49,519 nt of DNA from 2-01-FULL-39-33 sp964361645. GTDB taxonomy: Bacteria > Patescibacteriota > Patescibacteriia > 2-01-FULL-39-33. Positions 23,337 to 31,708 of this stretch are shown piece after piece. The stretch covers positions 1 through 49,519 of the forward strand of contig CAYIBK010000007.1 of the NCBI GenBank assembly GCA_964361645.1, in the 5' to 3' direction. Within the stretch, counting starts at the first letter, position 1; each line of letters begins with the position of its first letter. The notes under the pieces are model-generated. The model worked only from the letters and a program-made list of their open reading frames with translations, was not told the DNA's origin and did no database searches. The translations under genes and the position numbers were made by a program.

Positions 23337-24398
23337 ATGATAACTATAAATTCAGCTTATTTTTTAGCTATTTCTATTAGCTTTTTAATCGCATTACTAA
23401 TTACACCGCTAGTGAAAGAGGTTTCTTCTTATTTTAAAATATTGGATAAACCAAATTTGGCAGATAGAAAAATCCATAAAAAAGCCATTCCGCTTTTAGG
23501 CGGTTGGGCCATATTTTTGTCGGTTTTTATTTCTATTTCTATTTTTAAAATATTTGGTTTAGCTGATTTTTCTGGTATCAATGATAATTTTATTTTAGCT
23601 GTATTTTTAGGCGGCTTATTAATTATGATCGGTGGCACTTTGGATGATAAATATAATTTAAAACCCTGGCAACAAATCACTTGGCCGATTTTAGCGGCAC
23701 TGACAGTTCTTTTGGTTGGCATTAAGATTACTTATATTACCAATCCTATTGGCGGACCCTCAAACGCTATTATTTATCTAACTCCAATTTGGGGTATACT
23801 CATTTCATTTTTATGGCTCATGGGCTTAATGTACACTACTAAATTATTGGACGGATTAGACGGACTAGTGGCCGGCATTACTAGCGTGGCAGCGTTTATG
23901 ATTTTTATACTTAGTTTGAATTGGGATATTTATTTATCAGCCACCAGTGTTTGGGCACTACTCTTGTTTGGCGCTTCAATTGGATTTTTATTTTTTAATT
24001 TTTATCCAGCTAAGATATTTTTAGGTGAGGGTGGCAGTATTTTTATGGGTTTTATGTTGGGGGTATTATCTATAATATCTGGTTCAAAAATAGCCACTAC
24101 TCTCTTGGTAATTGGCATTCCAGCTCTAGATGTTTTATGGGTAATTTTAAGAAGAGTTATTAGTGGTCAGTCGCCATTTTCCCACGCCGATAGGAAACAT
24201 TTACACTTTAAATTATTAGATGTCGGCTTTGGACAACGAGAAGCCGTGCTTCTGCTTTATTTGATAGCCATTACTTTTGGTTTGCTGGGAGTTTTAAGCA
24301 GTAGCTGGGGTAAATTGGTTAGCTTAATTGGCTTAATAATTTTTATGTCTTTGATTATTTTAGTAATCTATATAAAATCAACTAAAAATGAAAAATAA
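23337..24398 (+). CDS. Polyprenyl-phosphate GlcNAc-1-phosphate transferase (WecA/TagO/MraY superfamily)
   Basis: The 353-aa product is an integral membrane enzyme with about ten helices. Family motifs in order: DKPNLADRKIHKKAIPLLGG (37-56), TLDDKYNLKPWQ (about 101-112), LLDGLDGLVAG (about 171-181), FLGEGGSIFMG (about 227-237) and SHADRKHLHFKLL (about 283-295). It transfers a sugar phosphate from a UDP sugar to undecaprenyl phosphate. The usual GDAGS motif reads GEGGS. It is a second initiating enzyme besides the WbaP-type gene at 9752. The mRNA appears leaderless. It overlaps the next gene by 11 nt. Confidence 0.92.
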   Translation: MITINSAYFLAISISFLIALLITPLVKEVSSYFKILDKPNLADRKIHKKAIPLLGGWAIFLSVFISISIFKIFGLADFSGINDNFILAVFLGGLLIMIGGTLDDKYNLKPWQQITWPILAALTVLLVGIKITYITNPIGGPSNAIIYLTPIWGILISFLWLMGLMYTTKLLDGLDGLVAGITSVAAFMIFILSLNWDIYLSATSVWALLLFGASIGFLFFNFYPAKIFLGEGGSIFMGFMLGVLSIISGSKIATTLLVIGIPALDVLWVILRRVISGQSPFSHADRKHLHFKLLDVGFGQREAVLLLYLIAITFGLLGVLSSSWGKLVSLIGLIIFMSLIILVIYIKSTKNEK

Positions 24399-24870
24399 TA
24401 AAACCATAATTCAAACCATAATTATCACCATTATTGTTTTGTTGGCTGTATTATTGTTTTGGTCTTTTAATTTTTTTAGTCATAATAATTCATTATTTTC
24501 CGGCAGTCAGCCAATAGTAACTATTGCTGGCCAAGAAATAAAGGTGAAAATAGCTCAAACTCCCAATCAAAAGGAACTTGGTTTGGGTAAAATAAAAAGT
24601 TTGCCAGAAAATCAGGGCATGCTTTTTATTTATGATGATTATGTCATTCCCAATTATTGGATGAAGGATATGAAATTTTCTATAGATATTATCTGGATAA
24701 AAGATAATATGGTTATGGGTTATGAAAAAGACTTGAAATCGCAAGCAGATAATATTAATTTACCAGTCTATCAGCCCAAGACTTTTATTAATTATGTCTT
24801 AGAGGTTAACTCTGGTTTTGTGGATAAATACGGCTTGCAGATTGGTGATAATGTAAAATTAAACATTTAG
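24388..24870 (+). CDS. DUF192 family membrane-anchored protein
   Basis: The product is 160 aa. One membrane helix (about residues 8-28) precedes an external DUF192 domain with KELGLGKIKSLPENQGMLF, PNYWMKDMKFSIDIIWI and a final GLQIGDNV. The domain is widespread in bacteria and archaea; its function is unsettled. It overlaps the end of the WecA-like gene by 11 nt, which indicates translational coupling. Confidence 0.88.
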   Translation: MKNNKTIIQTIIITIIVLLAVLLFWSFNFFSHNNSLFSGSQPIVTIAGQEIKVKIAQTPNQKELGLGKIKSLPENQGMLFIYDDYVIPNYWMKDMKFSIDIIWIKDNMVMGYEKDLKSQADNINLPVYQPKTFINYVLEVNSGFVDKYGLQIGDNVKLNI

Positions 24871-25123
24871 ATATTTGGACTTATTTAGCTCACTTCACCT
24901 ACCTACGGTAGACAAGCTCGGGATTTACCCCGTTAAGTAGGCAACTTTGTTGCCAAAAATCCTGAAATGATTTTTACTTAACAGGGTGAACATTTTTATA
25001 GATGCGCCCCTGCCTACCGGCAGGCAGGTATACAAGGCGCTAGATCCCTCGGTTTCGTTCGCTTCGCTTACTTCACTCGGGATGACAGTTTTATGGATGC
25101 ACCTGTACAAGGTGCTTAATCAT
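24871..25123. repeat. Intergenic cluster of palindromic repeats
   Basis: No gene is visible. The stretch holds an inverted pair ACCCCGTTAAGT (24921-24932)/ACTTAACAGGGTGA, an inner hairpin GGCAAC/GTTGCC, a CCTGCC/GGCAGG palindrome (25009-25028), a TCCCTCG...CGGGATGACA segment (25044-25087) and a hairpin GCACC/GGTGC. The sequence ATGCGCC...TACAAGGCGCT around the palindrome resembles ATGCACCTGTACAAGGTGCT next to it, as if the palindrome had been inserted into a copy. Confidence 0.65.
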
Positions 25124-25152
25124 TTGACAAAAAAAAGCAAAAAGTGTAACAT
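25124..25152 (+). promoter_or_regulatory. rplU promoter
   Basis: TTGACA (25124-25129), a 17-bp spacer and TAACAT (25147-25152). Confidence 0.7.
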
Positions 25153-25187
25153 GTAATCGTTGTATAAATCACTTTTTTATAAATACT

Positions 25188-25490
25188 ATGAAAATTGCAG
25201 TTATTAAAACTGGCGGCAAACAATACGTGGTCAAAGAAAAAGATAAAGTTAAAATTGAAAAACTTAAAGTTGAAACTGGCAATAAAGTAGAGTTTGATAC
25301 TTTGCTTATTGTTGATGGTGATAAGATTGATCTGGGTGCTCCATTTTTAACTAGTAAGGTTGAAGGTAAGGTGTTAGGCTTTGGTCGGGCTAAAAAGGTA
25401 ACCGGTGTTAAATACAAGCCAAAAACCAGAGAATCTAAAAAATTCGGCCATCGCCAAGAATTTGTCGAAGTGGAAATTAGCAAAATATAA
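25188..25490 (+). CDS. rplU: Ribosomal protein bL21
   Basis: The 100-aa product has the normal bL21 length. It begins MKIAVIKTGGKQYVVKEKDK and ends in the typical KKFGHRQEFVEVEI segment. bL21 binds 23S rRNA in the large subunit. In most bacteria rpmA (bL27) follows; here a terminator and a small membrane protein follow instead, so rpmA must be elsewhere or absent. No Shine-Dalgarno site; the leader is about 29 nt. Confidence 0.96.
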   Translation: MKIAVIKTGGKQYVVKEKDKVKIEKLKVETGNKVEFDTLLIVDGDKIDLGAPFLTSKVEGKVLGFGRAKKVTGVKYKPKTRESKKFGHRQEFVEVEISKI

Positions 25491-25495
25491 ATGGT

Positions 25496-25524
25496 AAAAT
25501 TCGTTCTAAGAGGAACGAATTTTT
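25496..25524 (+). terminator. rplU terminator
   Basis: Stem AAAATTCGTTC/GAACGAATTTT with a T-run. Confidence 0.8.
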
Positions 25525-25541
25525 AGAACAGGGGAGGAACT

Positions 25542-25745
25542 ATGTTTCAAGGACGACCCAAGCAATATTTAATTTTTTTGTTGATTAGTTTTATTTTCGC
25601 ACCTATTATAATTGATCACCAGATCATACTCGATGCTAAGTTTGTTTTTGAAAGGACATCAGTTATTGGTTGGCTGATAACTGGAGTAGCTACTTTCATT
25701 GCTCTAATTATGCTGGAATGGTCGTTTGATCTTAATAAAAGATAA
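25542..25745 (+). CDS. Small two-helix membrane protein
   Basis: The product is 67 aa with helices at about residues 9-27 and 41-61 and a short polar tail. AGGGGAGG lies 5 nt before the ATG. It sits between the rplU terminator and its own terminator at 25743-25772; no promoter of its own is evident, so it may depend on read-through. Function unknown. Confidence 0.6.
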   Translation: MFQGRPKQYLIFLLISFIFAPIIIDHQIILDAKFVFERTSVIGWLITGVATFIALIMLEWSFDLNKR

Positions 25746-25772
25746 CGGGGTTAGCTATACTCCGTTTTTTAT
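25743..25772 (+). terminator. Intrinsic terminator
   Basis: Stem AACGG/CCGTT with a long loop and a T-run. Confidence 0.55.
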
Positions 25773-25794
25773 TTAAAATAAAATTATTTATTTT

Positions 25795-25820
25795 AAATCC
25801 CGCTCTGAGGTGGGATTTTT
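25795..25820. terminator. Terminator between convergent genes (recR side)
   Basis: Stem AAATCCC/GGGATTT with A- and T-runs on both sides, working for recR on the minus strand. Confidence 0.7.
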
Positions 25821-26418
25821 ATAATTCTCTTCTATCTTTTAGGGCGTTTTCTAAAGTTATTTCATCGGCATATTCTAAATCAGCGCCCATAGGGAGTCCT
25901 CTGGCTAATCTAGTTACTTTAATATTAGGAAATTGTTTTATTAATTTTGTCAGATAAATCGAAGTGGTTTCTCCGGCCATATCCGGGTTTAGAGCCAGTA
26001 TTATTTCACCAACTCCGTTGTTTTTTATTCTTAGTAGTAATTCTTTTATTTTTATATGTTGAGGTGAGATATTTTCCAGAGGATTAATATTGCCGCCAAG
26101 TATATGATATGTTCCATCAAAGGCACTAGTTTTTTCTATAATGGCCATATCTTGAGGTTTAGCCACCACACAGATTATAGTTTTATTTCTTCTGGTATTA
26201 TTGCAAATATAACAAGGATCGCTTTCAGAAAAATTAAAGCATATTTGGCATTGCCTGACATTGCCTTTTAGATGATCTATGGCTTGGCTGAATTCGTGGA
26301 GCTCATTCTGCGGACGATAAAGCAGGTGGAAAACTAAACGTTCAGCGCTTTTAGGGCCGATGCTTGGCAGTTTGGCAAATTGATCTATTAAGTTTTGGAT
26401 TATTAAGGGGTATTTCAT
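25819..26418 (-). CDS. recR: Recombination mediator RecR
   Basis: The 199-aa product has the RecR length. Visible are the helix-hairpin-helix KLPSIGPKSAERLVFHLL, the four-cysteine zinc finger CQICFNFSESDPCYIC, and the Toprim domain (ICVVAKPQDMAIIEK onward, later ALNPDMAGETTSIYL). RecR with RecO loads RecA on gapped DNA. It is the last gene of the minus-strand dnaB-ybaB-recR group. Confidence 0.96.
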   Translation of the reverse strand: MKYPLIIQNLIDQFAKLPSIGPKSAERLVFHLLYRPQNELHEFSQAIDHLKGNVRQCQICFNFSESDPCYICNNTRRNKTIICVVAKPQDMAIIEKTSAFDGTYHILGGNINPLENISPQHIKIKELLLRIKNNGVGEIILALNPDMAGETTSIYLTKLIKQFPNIKVTRLARGLPMGADLEYADEITLENALKDRREL

Positions 26419-26434
26419 TTTTTATCTAAATTTA

Positions 26435-26534
26435 NNNNNNNNNNNNNNNNNNNNNNNNNNNNNNNNNNNNNNNNNNNNNNNNNNNNNNNNNNNNNNNNNN
26501 NNNNNNNNNNNNNNNNNNNNNNNNNNNNNNNNNN
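26435..26534. other. Scaffold gap (100 N)
   Basis: Exactly 100 unknown bases, a usual placeholder, so the true length is unknown. It removes the C-terminal part of ybaB. Confidence 0.99.
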
Positions 26535-26728
26535 GCATTTTCCAATTTAGCTTTATCAGTTAAAAGTTCATCGGCTATTTCTATTTTCTTTACTTCTTGG
26601 TTGCCATCCATTATCACTTTCACCTTGCCCCAAGAACCAGAGCCTTCAACAGTTTCGTCTGCCAGGGCTTTTTTTATTTGGTTGGCTTGTGATTTTAGAT
26701 CTTGGATTTGCTTTAACTTATTAAACAT
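26535..26728 (-). CDS. ybaB: YbaB/EbfC nucleoid-associated protein (partial)
   Basis: The first 64 residues are visible before the assembly gap. MFNKLKQIQDLKSQANQIKK, then WGKVKVIMDGNQEVKKIEI, match the YbaB/EbfC family of small dimeric DNA-binding proteins. The gene lies 27 nt after dnaB and before recR. The ybaB-recR pairing is common in bacteria, normally behind dnaX. The C-terminus is missing because of the N run, not by mutation. Confidence 0.85.
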
Positions 26729-26755
26729 ATTAGTTAATATTTATTATTTTAATTA

Positions 26756-28138
26756 TTATTGTGTTCTGTTATCTAAATTTCTGAAACTAACCAAATCAGC
26801 TTGGAAATATAATTTTACCAAACCAGTAGGGCCATTTCTATGTTTGGCAATATAAATTTCCGCTGAGTTTTTTTCATCTTCAGTTAAAGAATTAATATCA
26901 AAATTTCTATCGGATGATTTTCTATAAATAAACATCACTACATCAGCATCTTGTTCGATCGAACCCGATTCTCTTAAATGGGATAATTTGGGAATAGCGG
27001 CTCCGCCTTGCTGTTCTACGGCTCGAGATAATTGTGACAGAGCTAAAACTGGAACATCTAATTCTCTGGCTACGCCTTTTAGAGCACGAGTTATTTCGGA
27101 AATTTCTTGGACTCTATTTTCCGAGCTTGATTTTCTGCCCGTGCCTTCCATCAACTGTAAATAATCTATAATAATCATATCCAAACCCTGTTCCATCTGT
27201 AGTCTTCTGGCTTTGGTGCGCAGTTCCATAACATTAGTATTGGCAAAATCATCAATGTAAATACGGCTTTCAGAAAGTTCACTCATGGCTTGGCCGATTT
27301 TAGGGAAATCATCAGTGGTCTCGGATAATTTTCCCGTTCTCATTTTCCATAGGCCCACGCCGGCTTGAGCGCAAATCAAACGATCCACTAATTGTTCTTT
27401 AGACATTTCCAAAGAAAAGATGCCCACCGCTTTCTTGGATTTAACGGCGATATGTCTGGCTATGTCTAAAGAGAAAGAGGTTTTTCCTACCGATGGTCTG
27501 GCAGCCAAAACAATTAGATCTGATTTTTGGAAACCAGCTAAAAGATTATCCAAATCAGCATAGCCAGTTGACAGGCCTCTTAACTTGCCCTTTTCTCTAT
27601 GCAATTGATCGATTCTGTCAAAAGCCCCGGACAGGACATCTTGAATAGGAGTGAATTTTTCTTTCATGAACTGCTGGGAAACAGAGAAAATAGATTGCTC
27701 GGCTTTATCTAAAACCTCGTTAACTTCTTTTTCCTCTTGATAGCCCAATTCCAAAATATTATTGGCGGCGGTAATCAGTCTTCTTAGGGTGGCTTTTCTT
27801 TGGATGATCTGGGCGTAAGAGGTAACATGAGCGGCCGAGGGTGTTTGATTGGTTAGGGTTACCAAATAACTTCGTCCGCCGATAGCTTCTAATTTCTTTT
27901 TTTCCTCTAATCTGGAAGTGAGGCTTAAAATATCAATATCTTCTTTCTTTTCGAATAATTCTAAAATCGTGGCGTATAAAATAGCATGAGCGTCACGATA
28001 AAAATCATTAGGAGATAATAAATCAGCCACTTTGATGATGGCATCTTTATCAATCAAAAGAGATCCAATTAAAGATTGCTCCGCTTCAATGTTTTGCGGC
28101 GGCAATTTACCAAGTGAATTAGACACGATATCAGGCAT
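26756..28138 (-). CDS. dnaB: Replicative DNA helicase DnaB
   Basis: The 460-aa product is a full-length DnaB. The N-terminal domain starts LPPQNIEAEQSLIGSLL; the RecA-like domain has Walker A ARPSVGKTSF, IIDYLQLM, and the conserved LSQLSRAVE plus LRESGSIEQDADVV segments. It is the ring helicase of the replication fork. It heads the minus-strand group dnaB-ybaB-recR and has its own promoter. No Shine-Dalgarno site is visible. Confidence 0.97.
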   Translation of the reverse strand: MPDIVSNSLGKLPPQNIEAEQSLIGSLLIDKDAIIKVADLLSPNDFYRDAHAILYATILELFEKKEDIDILSLTSRLEEKKKLEAIGGRSYLVTLTNQTPSAAHVTSYAQIIQRKATLRRLITAANNILELGYQEEKEVNEVLDKAEQSIFSVSQQFMKEKFTPIQDVLSGAFDRIDQLHREKGKLRGLSTGYADLDNLLAGFQKSDLIVLAARPSVGKTSFSLDIARHIAVKSKKAVGIFSLEMSKEQLVDRLICAQAGVGLWKMRTGKLSETTDDFPKIGQAMSELSESRIYIDDFANTNVMELRTKARRLQMEQGLDMIIIDYLQLMEGTGRKSSSENRVQEISEITRALKGVARELDVPVLALSQLSRAVEQQGGAAIPKLSHLRESGSIEQDADVVMFIYRKSSDRNFDINSLTEDEKNSAEIYIAKHRNGPTGLVKLYFQADLVSFRNLDNRTQ

Positions 28139-28165
28139 GGGAATTAACTAAGTAATTACTAGTCC

Positions 28166-28194
28166 ATTTTAGCCCATAGCTTCTTTAAAAACAA
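28166..28194 (-). promoter_or_regulatory. dnaB promoter
   Basis: TTGTTT (28189-28194), a 17-bp spacer and TAAAAT (28166-28171), giving a leader of about 20 nt. Confidence 0.5.
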
Positions 28195-28242
28195 GAGTTA
28201 GTTTTATACACTTTATACACCAGCTGGCCTCAACTATATAAG

Positions 28243-28271
28243 TTGACAAATTGCTATTTCAATGATAGTCT
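28243..28271 (+). promoter_or_regulatory. Promoter of the 85-aa membrane protein
   Basis: TTGACA (28243-28248), a 17-bp spacer and TAGTCT (28266-28271). Confidence 0.5.
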
Positions 28272-28319
28272 TTTATAAGCACTTTAACGAAGCCATAACA
28301 AATGGAGGTTTAACGGGCC

Positions 28320-28577
28320 ATGAATTTTTATAGGCCAAAAAGCAAATTTGAACGATTCAAAAATCTTTTATGTTTGTGGGGTATTTCTTTAACTATTTTA
28401 GCCGTGGCTTTAATACCAACCTGGCTTTACTTGTTAGCTCGTTTTTTACTTAATCCTGAAAGTGGCTTGGTTGAAGTTCTGCTCTTGGGAATCTCGCTTT
28501 ATTTTATGGGAGCACTACAGCTTATCGCTCTTATTATCGGTTTAACCGTTATTGTAATTATCTGGAAGGAAGCCTAA
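28320..28577 (+). CDS. Small two-helix membrane protein
   Basis: The product is 85 aa. A basic N-terminus (FYRPKSKFERFKN) is followed by two long hydrophobic segments (about 17-42 and 50-82). GGAGGT lies 10 nt before the ATG. Promoter and terminator (28577-28606) make it a single-gene unit. No family recognised. Confidence 0.65.
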   Translation: MNFYRPKSKFERFKNLLCLWGISLTILAVALIPTWLYLLARFLLNPESGLVEVLLLGISLYFMGALQLIALIIGLTVIVIIWKEA

Positions 28578-28606
28578 TGCTCATATCATAATATGAGCAT
28601 TTTTTA
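28577..28606 (+). terminator. Intrinsic terminator
   Basis: Stem ATGCTCATAT/ATATGAGCAT with a T-run. Confidence 0.85.
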
Positions 28607-28610
28607 ATTA

Positions 28611-28639
28611 TTGTCATAATTAATTTTATATGTTATAAT
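28611..28639 (+). promoter_or_regulatory. tRNA-Lys promoter
   Basis: TTGTCA (28611-28616), a 17-bp spacer and TATAAT (28634-28639). About 130 nt of leader, including the palindrome at 28680-28720, precede the tRNA. Confidence 0.6.
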
Positions 28640-28679
28640 TTTTTTGTTATTTTAGATTAAAATAATTTTTGCGCCTATA

Positions 28680-28720
28680 CCTGCCCGCCATCGGCTACGC
28701 CTCAGGCGTGTCGGGCGGGG
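28680..28720. repeat. GC-rich REP-like palindrome in the tRNA-Lys leader
   Basis: CCTGCCCGCC...GGGCGGGG arms around GCCTCAGGC. Related to 76-120. The 9 bp before it (GCGCCTATA, 28671-28679) repeat the first 9 bases of the tRNA. Confidence 0.65.
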
Positions 28721-28777
28721 CTCAGTCTGAACCAGAACAATTTTTAATCACAAAAACAATTTAAAACACAAAAACAT

Positions 28778-28853
28778 GCGCCTATAGCTCAGTTGGTAGA
28801 GCAACAGCCTTTTAAGCTGATGGTCCTGGGTTCGAGTCCCGGTGGGCGCACCA
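28778..28853 (+). tRNA. tRNA-Lys (anticodon TTT)
   Basis: Cloverleaf: acceptor GCGCCTA/TGGGCGC, D arm GCTC...GAGC, anticodon arm CAGC-CTTTTAA-GCTG with TTT, T arm with GGTTCGAGTCC. CCA is encoded. A strong terminator follows. Confidence 0.95.
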
Positions 28854-28856
28854 ATA

Positions 28857-28884
28857 AAAAACTGATAAATTTATCAGTTTTTTG
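28857..28884 (+). terminator. tRNA-Lys terminator
   Basis: Stem AAACTGATAAA/TTTATCAGTTT with a T-run. Confidence 0.8.
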
Positions 28885-28920
28885 TTTTCATAGTCTTTTG
28901 TAATGTTTAATTAAAAAGAC

Positions 28921-28949
28921 TTGACTTATATCTTATTTAATGTTAACAT
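28921..28949 (+). promoter_or_regulatory. Promoter of the Psp-like cluster
   Basis: TTGACT (28921-28926), a 17-bp spacer and TAACAT (28944-28949), with a leader of about 95 nt. Confidence 0.6.
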
Positions 28950-29050
28950 TAAGAGTCCTATTTTTCGCTAGAATTATAGGTTTTTATCAAGTCCATTGAA
29001 AACTTAAATTTTACAAAAAACCAAAAAACAGCAACAAAAGGAGTTATGAG

Positions 29051-30883
29051 GTGGAAAAGATCAAACTAAATTCCAAGATTTTGGCCGTAGCGTCTGTTTT
29101 GGCCATATTATTTGGCAGTTGGCTTATTCTTTCTTCTCCGGCTCGTAAAGCCGATAAATCATTAAATATTGCTCAGCAACTAGTTGTGGTTGAGGAAAAT
29201 AAACTGACCAAATTTAATTCTGATTTTGAAGATGAGCTTAATTGGTATAAGAAAGAATATACTTCACCTATTTTACTGATCATTTCTTCCTGCCAGGAAA
29301 AAATGAATCAAGCTAATAGTGAGATTAAATTGGCTCAAGATTCCAGGCGCTCTAAAGACAAAAGAGCTCATACTGATAAAGCTCAGAAATTAATCACAAC
29401 AATTGCAGATGATTTGCTTCAAGCACAAAACCAATTCTCGGTCTTTGAAAAAATGACCGCTGATGCTCGTAAGAGTTTGGAGCGAGTTAATTCTCTTGTA
29501 CCGGAAGCGATGTCTTTACAATCTTTAGCTCATCAACGCATTATTCAAGAAGGCCAAAAATATCTTTCTAAGTATGTTAATCTAAATCAGGAAAAATTAA
29601 ATCAAGTTCAAAATAACTTGTCACTAGCAGCTGAAGCGCGTCAAAGATCTTTTGATCTTTTGCCAATAGAAAATGGTTCCGAGCATTTGGGTGATCCAAA
29701 TGGTGCTCTGGAATTTATTAAAGTCGCTGAAGATAATATTACTTCCGCTAAATCTAATGCACAAGAGATTATCAAAAACTTTGATTTCTATCTTGAGGCG
29801 ACTAATAGAGCTGCCCCATCAATTGATATTTCAAAACAAAAAATTGCCACGGCTTCTAACTATCTTGATAGTTTGGTAGTCAAGGGTCCGCTTCAGGCTG
29901 ATAAAGCCCTGAAAGCATCCTTTGATAAAGTGGCTCAAGCCGGCAAAGTGCTGGCTGAAGCTACTTTGGCTTTGGAAACATTAACAACCGAGAATAAATA
30001 CGATTTACCTTTGGCTTATAGCAGTGCTCTTAAAACACTGGAGTTGGCCAATGGATCAATTACTGAAGCTGATCGCCAAGTTGCTCTGTTTACAGAAGTG
30101 ACTAGTGGCTTGAAACAGCTTCGTGTAGCTATTGATGAATTACAAAAAAGTATTAATAATTCCAAGCCTTATCGTAACAATCTTAATAATCACAATCCAA
30201 ATACTTGGTCTAATGTTTCTGACAATATTAATGTGGCCAAAGATAATTGTGAGACTGTACGCAGAAATTTGCCTGAGATTGAAGGATTTATTTCTTTCTA
30301 TCAATTGTATGAAAAAGCCACATCTACAATACAAGACAATCTCAATCTTCTTAATAATGGTGAGACTCTAGTCTCTAATTTGGTTGAAGTAGCCAAGAGC
30401 TTAGAGGATTATCGCTCGGATTGGCCTAGTGCCAAACGCCAAGCGGAAAATACTATTAATAATGAAGTAAGTAATATCAATAGTTATGGCAGTTATGATT
30501 CTTCTGCTCAATCAGATTTTAATTCAGCACAGAGCTACTTATCCTCGGCTAATTCTCTGGCTAGTAATCGTGAATATCAGTCAGCTGTAGAAAAAGCTAA
30601 ACAGGCTCACAGATTAGCTGATGGTACTGGTAGTAGAGCTTATCGAACTTATGAAGATGAGCAAGCCGCTGAAAGGGCCAGACAACAAGCAGCCGAAGAT
30701 TTAGCCAATAGTTTTAATTCCAGTGATAGCTGGGGTGGAAGCTCAAGTAGCTCCAGTGACAGCTCTAGTAGCTACAGCAGTTCCAGTGACAGTGGCAGTT
30801 GGAGCGGAAGTTCTAGTAGCAGTGATAGTGGGGGATGGAGTAGCAGTTCGAGTAGCTCAAGTGATGGCGGTGGTTGGGAATAA
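29051..30883 (+). CDS. Membrane-anchored coiled-coil protein with a Ser/Gly-rich tail
   Basis: The product is 610 aa. The start is GTG 29051 with AAAAGGAG 8 nt upstream. One N-terminal membrane helix (about 9-27) is followed by about 500 residues that look almost entirely alpha-helical and coiled coil, external by topology. The last 65 residues are a low-complexity Ser/Gly/Asp/Trp tail (repeats of SSSSDS and GGWS). It heads a three-gene cluster with a 243-aa membrane protein and a PspA-like coiled coil. No family recognised; a tail of this sort is often flexible or surface-exposed. Confidence 0.7.
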   Translation: MEKIKLNSKILAVASVLAILFGSWLILSSPARKADKSLNIAQQLVVVEENKLTKFNSDFEDELNWYKKEYTSPILLIISSCQEKMNQANSEIKLAQDSRRSKDKRAHTDKAQKLITTIADDLLQAQNQFSVFEKMTADARKSLERVNSLVPEAMSLQSLAHQRIIQEGQKYLSKYVNLNQEKLNQVQNNLSLAAEARQRSFDLLPIENGSEHLGDPNGALEFIKVAEDNITSAKSNAQEIIKNFDFYLEATNRAAPSIDISKQKIATASNYLDSLVVKGPLQADKALKASFDKVAQAGKVLAEATLALETLTTENKYDLPLAYSSALKTLELANGSITEADRQVALFTEVTSGLKQLRVAIDELQKSINNSKPYRNNLNNHNPNTWSNVSDNINVAKDNCETVRRNLPEIEGFISFYQLYEKATSTIQDNLNLLNNGETLVSNLVEVAKSLEDYRSDWPSAKRQAENTINNEVSNINSYGSYDSSAQSDFNSAQSYLSSANSLASNREYQSAVEKAKQAHRLADGTGSRAYRTYEDEQAAERARQQAAEDLANSFNSSDSWGGSSSSSSDSSSSYSSSSDSGSWSGSSSSSDSGGWSSSSSSSSDGGGWE

Positions 30884-30912
30884 TCGCCGTTTAAGAAAGG
30901 AGAAAAAATAAC

Positions 30913-31644
30913 ATGGATATAGCTTTTGGCGTATTTATTATTTTACTTGGAGTAGCGGGTTGCATTTTGGCTTTTAAGTATAAGCCAGCTTCTGCTGTTG
31001 TAAATCGCGATAATAATTCAAGCCAAAGTATTTTTGATGAAATTCCGTCTTCTAATAGAAAGGAACAATTAAAACGAGCTTCATCCGGGCAAACCGTAAC
31101 TCTAATCGGTGAATCGGAAAAAGCTATTCAGGCTTCAATCACTCTTTATGAAATGTTTCAGCGTCAGCCTCACGCTCCTTGGAGCAGAACTGGCTTGGTT
31201 TCCAAAGTTTTAGCTTTGGCCGGTGGCATTTTTATTTTCAAAATTCCCAGCCAAGAAGCCGGCAAGCCGGTGTGGTTTAAAGGCCGAGAAATTTCCTCAT
31301 CTGGTTTGGGTAAATTTTACAAAGGCAGTTCAGATTCAGCTGGCCCAGCCAAAAAATTTCATCAGAATGATCAAACCAAACCAGTGCCTTATTCTTTGCC
31401 AAAAAATCTCACCCCAGGTGTAACCTGGGAAGTAGTAGATATTGGCACATTTGATGCTGATGTTGAAGGTGAAACTGACAACATCATTTCCGGCGACCGT
31501 CTTTATTTTGTAACTTCCAAGGAACAAAATGGTGATAATTGGCTGATTTATATGGATGCCAGAAAAGGTGAGGCCAAGGGTTCTGGCGGTTTGTTCTTAT
31601 TAGAACCATTTGAACCTTCGGTTGAGGTTTCTGATTTGATGTAA
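30913..31644 (+). CDS. Membrane-anchored protein, second gene of the Psp-like cluster
   Basis: The product is 243 aa. One membrane helix (about 2-20) precedes a mixed alpha/beta domain. The C-terminal half (TWEVVDIGTFDAD, then GDRLYFVTSKEQNGDNWLIYMDARKG and GGLFLLEPFEP) faintly recalls DUF4178-like domains that accompany PspA in other bacteria; this is a guess. AAAGGAG lies 9 nt before the ATG, 29 nt after the previous gene. Confidence 0.65.
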   Translation: MDIAFGVFIILLGVAGCILAFKYKPASAVVNRDNNSSQSIFDEIPSSNRKEQLKRASSGQTVTLIGESEKAIQASITLYEMFQRQPHAPWSRTGLVSKVLALAGGIFIFKIPSQEAGKPVWFKGREISSSGLGKFYKGSSDSAGPAKKFHQNDQTKPVPYSLPKNLTPGVTWEVVDIGTFDADVEGETDNIISGDRLYFVTSKEQNGDNWLIYMDARKGEAKGSGGLFLLEPFEPSVEVSDLM

Positions 31645-31708
31645 TGCTGGTTTAATTTTCAGACTTCAAAAAACAACACACACCAACAACACCAAGGAGA
31701 CCAGTAAC

